Source: Bacteroidota bacterium | GTDB lineage: Bacteria > Bacteroidota > Bacteroidia > Bacteroidales > Prolixibacteraceae | Length of the DNA: 8,706 nucleotides | Reading direction: 5' to 3' | Assembly: GCA_013203755.1 (NCBI GenBank) | Contig: JABMPI010000278.1 | Location: 1 to 8,706, forward strand | Part shown: piece by piece, positions 6,404-8,706 of the stretch | Position numbering within the stretch: the first letter of the stretch is position 1 | How the letters are laid out: each line of letters begins with the position of its first letter | Translations under genes and position numbers: made by a program | Notes under the pieces: generated by a model | The model's input: only the letters and a program-made list of their open reading frames with translations | Database searches by the model: none | Told to the model about the DNA's origin: nothing

Positions 6404-6880
6404 ATGACAGACAAAGAATTCAAAATATTCCTAAAAGAGCAGGATTTTATAGGAAGCGACTTTTTTGAAGAGTCGTTCAAATTCTGGTTTGAAGATAATG
6501 AGCAGATCAGAACTCCATTTCCTGATGAAATTAAAGAGGATTTAAAAGAGAAAACTTTCAGGGTTTTTATGGAGTGGGTTTTTGAACTTTCTGATGATGA
6601 AAAATCAAAACTGAAAAATGATGAAATTGTTGAAACTTTTGAAATGATACTGTTTAATCAGGCAATGGGGATGGTGGAAGACGAAGACCAGAAAATTACC
6701 ATCTGCTATCCGTTTATGCCACGTTTAGGAGATGTGGTAGACGACAAAGAAAAGGGAGCAAGTAAAGTGATTTCCAGAAAGATGGATTTGAATAAAGATG
6801 AAAAAAAGTACCTGAAAGTAAAATTGATTTCAGAGACTGTTTCTCAGGAATGGGAAACGGAATTTGAATTGCCGGCTTAA
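6404..6880 (+). CDS. Acidic soluble protein of unknown function within nitrate locus
   Basis: This 158-residue protein is not recognised. There is no signal peptide, membrane span, cysteine cluster or haem motif (only Cys101). Residues 1-95 are strongly acidic and predicted by eye to be helical (FEESFKFWFEDN, VFMEWVFELSDDEK). The C-terminal third is mixed, with PFMPRLGD (103-110) and a final beta-like KYLKVKLISETVSQEWETEF (136-155 region). It should be cytoplasmic. Its place between transporters and the cytochrome/NarG genes suggests an accessory or regulatory role in nitrate respiration. It is shorter than the NarJ/TorD chaperones and shows no convincing likeness to them. An in-frame TGA just upstream (6395-6397) makes 6404 the only sensible start. 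GAGAGGA lies unusually close to the ATG. The gene looks real from uniform coding character and from neighbours on the same strand. Confidence 0.75.
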   Translation: MTDKEFKIFLKEQDFIGSDFFEESFKFWFEDNEQIRTPFPDEIKEDLKEKTFRVFMEWVFELSDDEKSKLKNDEIVETFEMILFNQAMGMVEDEDQKITICYPFMPRLGDVVDDKEKGASKVISRKMDLNKDEKKYLKVKLISETVSQEWETEFELPA

Positions 6881-6903
6881 TGGTTTTTTTGTGATTATTA
6901 CAG

Positions 6904-6946
6904 TTCGACTCCGCTCACTGTGACAGTCAGACTGAGCGGAGTGGAA
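6904..6946. repeat. Inverted repeat (14-bp arms), possible terminator or dispersed element
   Basis: TTCGACTCCGCTCA (6904-6917) pairs with TGAGCGGAGTGGAA (6933-6946) with a single mismatch, around a 15-base loop. It begins 24 bases after the stop of the 158-residue gene, so it could fold in the transcript and end or stabilise it. No clear T-run follows. GC-rich arms of this wording are a common intergenic hairpin type in Bacteroidota (recalled, not searched). Confidence 0.65.
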
Positions 6947-6978
6947 GTCTCTTATTTAGTTGTTGGTTAATCAGGATT

Positions 6979-7046
6979 ACTCACCCTGATAACGTCTTCT
7001 ACATTATCGTCCCTCTCTACGCGTAGAGAGGGAGAAGAGGGTGAGT
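6979..7046. repeat. Nested inverted repeat with perfect 22-bp palindrome core
   Basis: The inner part is a perfect palindrome (7011-7032) with arms CCCTCTCTACG and CGTAGAGAGGG. An outer pair, ACTCACCCT (6979-6987) and AGGGTGAGT (7038-7046), encloses it, and TCTTCT on the left pairs with AGAAGA at 7033-7038. The left arm carries extra bases relative to the right, as if a formerly symmetrical element had gained an insertion. It ends 42 bases before the cytochrome c start. It may be a dispersed repeat, a transcript hairpin, or both. Confidence 0.65.
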
Positions 7047-7088
7047 CAATTAAAGGATTATTAGATATTAAACAAAGTTAAATATAAT

Positions 7089-7982
7089 ATGAAAGTAAAA
7101 ATAAGCAAATCTCGTAAAAAGAGCACAATTGCAATTTTAGCAATTGGACTTATTTTTCTTGTAAGCACTCTTACAGCGCAAGATGGCGAGCAACTGTTTC
7201 AACAATGTAAAGCGTGCCATACAATTGGACAAGGAAAATTACTTGGCCCCGATTTATTGGATGTTAGTAAAAGAAGAGACGCCGCATGGGTGAAAAATTT
7301 CATTAAATCGTCGCAAACTATGGTGAAAATTGGGGATGCTGATGCAGTTGCACTTTTCGAAGAGTTCAATAAACTTCCAATGCTTGATTATAAACTGCCG
7401 GATACTGACATTGACGCAATTATTAAATACATCGATAGTTTTAGCACGCCGGATTCTGGTGATAACGGAACAAAATCAGCAGCCGATTCTCTGGCCGACG
7501 TTAAAGCTGCAGAGTATTTGGCTAGTATTGATACGGATGAAAATGAAGCAAAAGGAAAAGCTCTGTTTCAGGGGAATCGGAAATTTAAAAACGGCGGGGC
7601 AGCTTGTATTTCCTGTCATCATGTAAATACTTCCGATGCTGTTCAAGGAGGTTTATTGGCCATGGATTTAACAAATACATTTTCACGAATTGGAGGAATG
7701 GCAGGGATAAAAGGGATTCTCGGTTTTCCGCCTTACCCAGCCATGAGAGATGCCTATCAACACGCAGCTTTAACAGATGACGAAAGCGTGCAATTGCAGG
7801 TGTTTTTAATGCGTGCTGACAAAAAAGGTGGAGGAGTAGCTGAAAATACCGTTTCAAAATTAATGAAACAGGGAATTATTGGAGTGTTGGTTTTACTGGT
7901 AATTATTTCACTGGTTTGGTTTAAACGCAAAAAACGCAGTGTTAATTATCAAATTATAAAAAGGCAGAGAAGGTATTCGTGA
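7089..7982 (+). CDS. Membrane-anchored dihaem cytochrome c, NarC-like electron carrier
   Basis: This 297-residue protein has a basic start, a hydrophobic signal (about 13-29) and probable cleavage after LTA30. The first cytochrome c domain carries C40-K-A-C43-H44, with Met98 (KLPM) as probable sixth ligand. After a linker rich in S, D and A (118-150), a second domain carries C173-I-S-C176-H177; Met191, Met203 or Met218 could be its axial ligand. A single C-terminal helix (about 262-278) and a Lys/Arg tail anchor it, leaving both haems in the periplasm. A dihaem cytochrome directly before narG recalls narC of the Thermus narCGHJI operon, which passes electrons to or from the NarI side. That role is inferred here by position. 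The gene is 203 bases before narG, with repeats in both flanks. The start at 7089 gives a proper signal peptide. Confidence 0.88.
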   Translation: MKVKISKSRKKSTIAILAIGLIFLVSTLTAQDGEQLFQQCKACHTIGQGKLLGPDLLDVSKRRDAAWVKNFIKSSQTMVKIGDADAVALFEEFNKLPMLDYKLPDTDIDAIIKYIDSFSTPDSGDNGTKSAADSLADVKAAEYLASIDTDENEAKGKALFQGNRKFKNGGAACISCHHVNTSDAVQGGLLAMDLTNTFSRIGGMAGIKGILGFPPYPAMRDAYQHAALTDDESVQLQVFLMRADKKGGGVAENTVSKLMKQGIIGVLVLLVIISLVWFKRKKRSVNYQIIKRQRRYS

Positions 7983-8025
7983 CAAGTCAAATTTTATATT
8001 TCAGAATGTCATTCCAAGTCGCTAT

Positions 8026-8114
8026 TGTCATTTCGACGAGGAACGAGGAGAATTGAAAATCAGCGGAGCTAAATCTCATCGAATAGACAGATCTCTCCTA
8101 ACGTCGAGATGACA
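8026..8114. repeat. Inverted repeat element between cytochrome c and narG
   Basis: TGTCATTTCGACG (8026-8038) pairs with CGTCGAGATGACA (8102-8114), 13 bp with one G-T type mismatch. Partly complementary GAGGAGA and TCTCTCC stretches lie inside. A partial second copy of the left end (TGTCATTCCAAG, 8008-8019) lies just before. The arrangement looks like a short non-coding dispersed element of about 90 bases. It fills most of the 203-base gap before narG. Confidence 0.65.
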
Positions 8115-8185
8115 GGAAAATAATAATTGTCAGTGGTATAAAAGCATTTGAAAAAAGAACAAGAGAAATCGCAAAATATTATTTT

Positions 8186-8706
8186 ATGAGTTGGATTAAA
8201 GATTTAATATCTCCCAAAACCCGAAAGTGGGAAGATTTCTATCGGAACAGGTGGCAATTTGACAAAGTTGTCAGAAGTACTCATGGAGCAAATTGTACAG
8301 GTGGATGTAGTTGGATGATTCACATAAAAAACGGCGTGGTTGTTTGGGAAACACAAGCGCTGGATTATCCTATTATCGATAAGAATTTACCACCATACGA
8401 ACCGCGTGGTTGTCAGCGTGGAATCTCAGCATCGTGGTATTTGTACAGCCCGATTCGGGTAAAATACCCATTGGTGCGCGGTGCATTGCTCGATTTGTTT
8501 AGAGACGAAAAAAACAGGCACGGCGATGCTATGACTGCCTGGGAAAATATTCAAACCGACCCCGAAAAAAGAAAGCGGTATCTGAGTGCCCGCGGAAAAG
8601 GCGGATTTCGTCGGGTTACCTGGGACGATGCGCTGGAACTAATTTCCATTGCAAATATATCTACTGTTAAAAAATACGGACCAGACCGTTTGGTTGGGTT
8701 CTCGCC
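8186..8706 (+). CDS. narG: Respiratory nitrate reductase alpha subunit NarG, N-terminal part
   Basis: The first 173 residues of the molybdenum bis-MGD subunit that reduces nitrate to nitrite are present; the rest lies beyond the right edge. The match to NarG is clear: NRWQFDKVVRSTHGANCTGG (21-40), EPRGCQRG (72-79), WYLYSPIRVKYP (84-95), ARGKGGFRRVTW (135-146) and YGPDRLVGFS (164-173). His33, Cys37, Cys41 and Cys76 are placed as the FS0 [4Fe-4S] ligands of E. coli NarG, where one ligand is histidine. No twin-arginine signal precedes them, so the enzyme should face the cytoplasm, in keeping with the two NarK transporters. The start is a few residues shorter at the N-terminus than in E. coli, and no Shine-Dalgarno is evident. 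narH, narJ and narI are expected downstream. The nitrate-coordinating aspartate region is not in the window. Confidence 0.95.
   Translation, partial: MSWIKDLISPKTRKWEDFYRNRWQFDKVVRSTHGANCTGGCSWMIHIKNGVVVWETQALDYPIIDKNLPPYEPRGCQRGISASWYLYSPIRVKYPLVRGALLDLFRDEKNRHGDAMTAWENIQTDPEKRKRYLSARGKGGFRRVTWDDALELISIANISTVKKYGPDRLVGFS

Noticed and set aside
6058..6480. Small frames overlapping the end of the second narK on both strands
   Set aside because: They overlap strongly supported coding sequence and cross a repeat; composition is not protein-like.
6404..6880. NarJ chaperone
   Set aside because: It is too short and acidic, without convincing TorD/NarJ motifs, and lies upstream of narG instead of after narH.
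7330..7857. Alternative frames on both strands inside the cytochrome c gene
   Set aside because: The haem motifs, signal peptide and anchor all lie in the main frame.

Overview
The window looks like chromosomal DNA of a low-GC member of the Bacteroidota, most likely of the Marinilabiliales/Prolixibacteraceae kind. The reasons are a Bacteroidota-type promoter (TTTG-like box, 18 bases, TAnnTTTG), mostly weak or missing Shine-Dalgarno sequences, a PhoD-like lipoprotein, and several kinds of short intergenic repeat in the style of these genomes. The taxon is inferred, not proven.

Left part, minus strand. At 1-339 lies the start of a PhoD-like lipoprotein (alkaline phosphatase D family) that runs off the window. 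A gene-free stretch follows (340-653) with a perfect 16-bp palindrome. Next is a compact three-gene minus-strand operon (2528 down to 654): a 71-residue peptide, an ATP-grasp ligase of the microviridin/graspetide-maturase type, and a four-helix membrane protein of unknown function. The genes overlap by 10 and 44 bases, and a good promoter lies upstream (2597-2628). The peptide has a leader, a Gly-Gly, and a short tail in which Thr/Ser residues come first and Asp/Glu residues after. That is the layout expected of a precursor whose side chains are joined by ester or amide bonds. This is the best candidate for an undescribed system: a graspetide locus without a visible transporter, protease or acetyltransferase, but with an unfamiliar membrane protein.

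Right part, plus strand. From 2965 to the end is a respiratory nitrate-reduction locus: two different NarK-type nitrate/nitrite transporters, an unrecognised acidic 158-residue protein, a membrane-anchored dihaem cytochrome c, and the first 173 residues of the molybdenum subunit NarG. A near-ideal Crp/Fnr-superfamily operator (2876-2897) lies 67 bases before the first narK. In the likely scheme nitrate enters through NarK, NarG reduces it on the cytoplasmic side, nitrite leaves, and the cytochrome c carries electrons at the outer face. narH, narJ and narI are expected just beyond the right edge.

The gaps between the nitrate genes (4456-4652, 6303-6403, 6881-7088, 7983-8185) each hold a different repeat or inverted repeat. 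The nar genes are therefore separated by repetitive spacers instead of being tightly packed, in contrast to the overlapping genes of the peptide operon.
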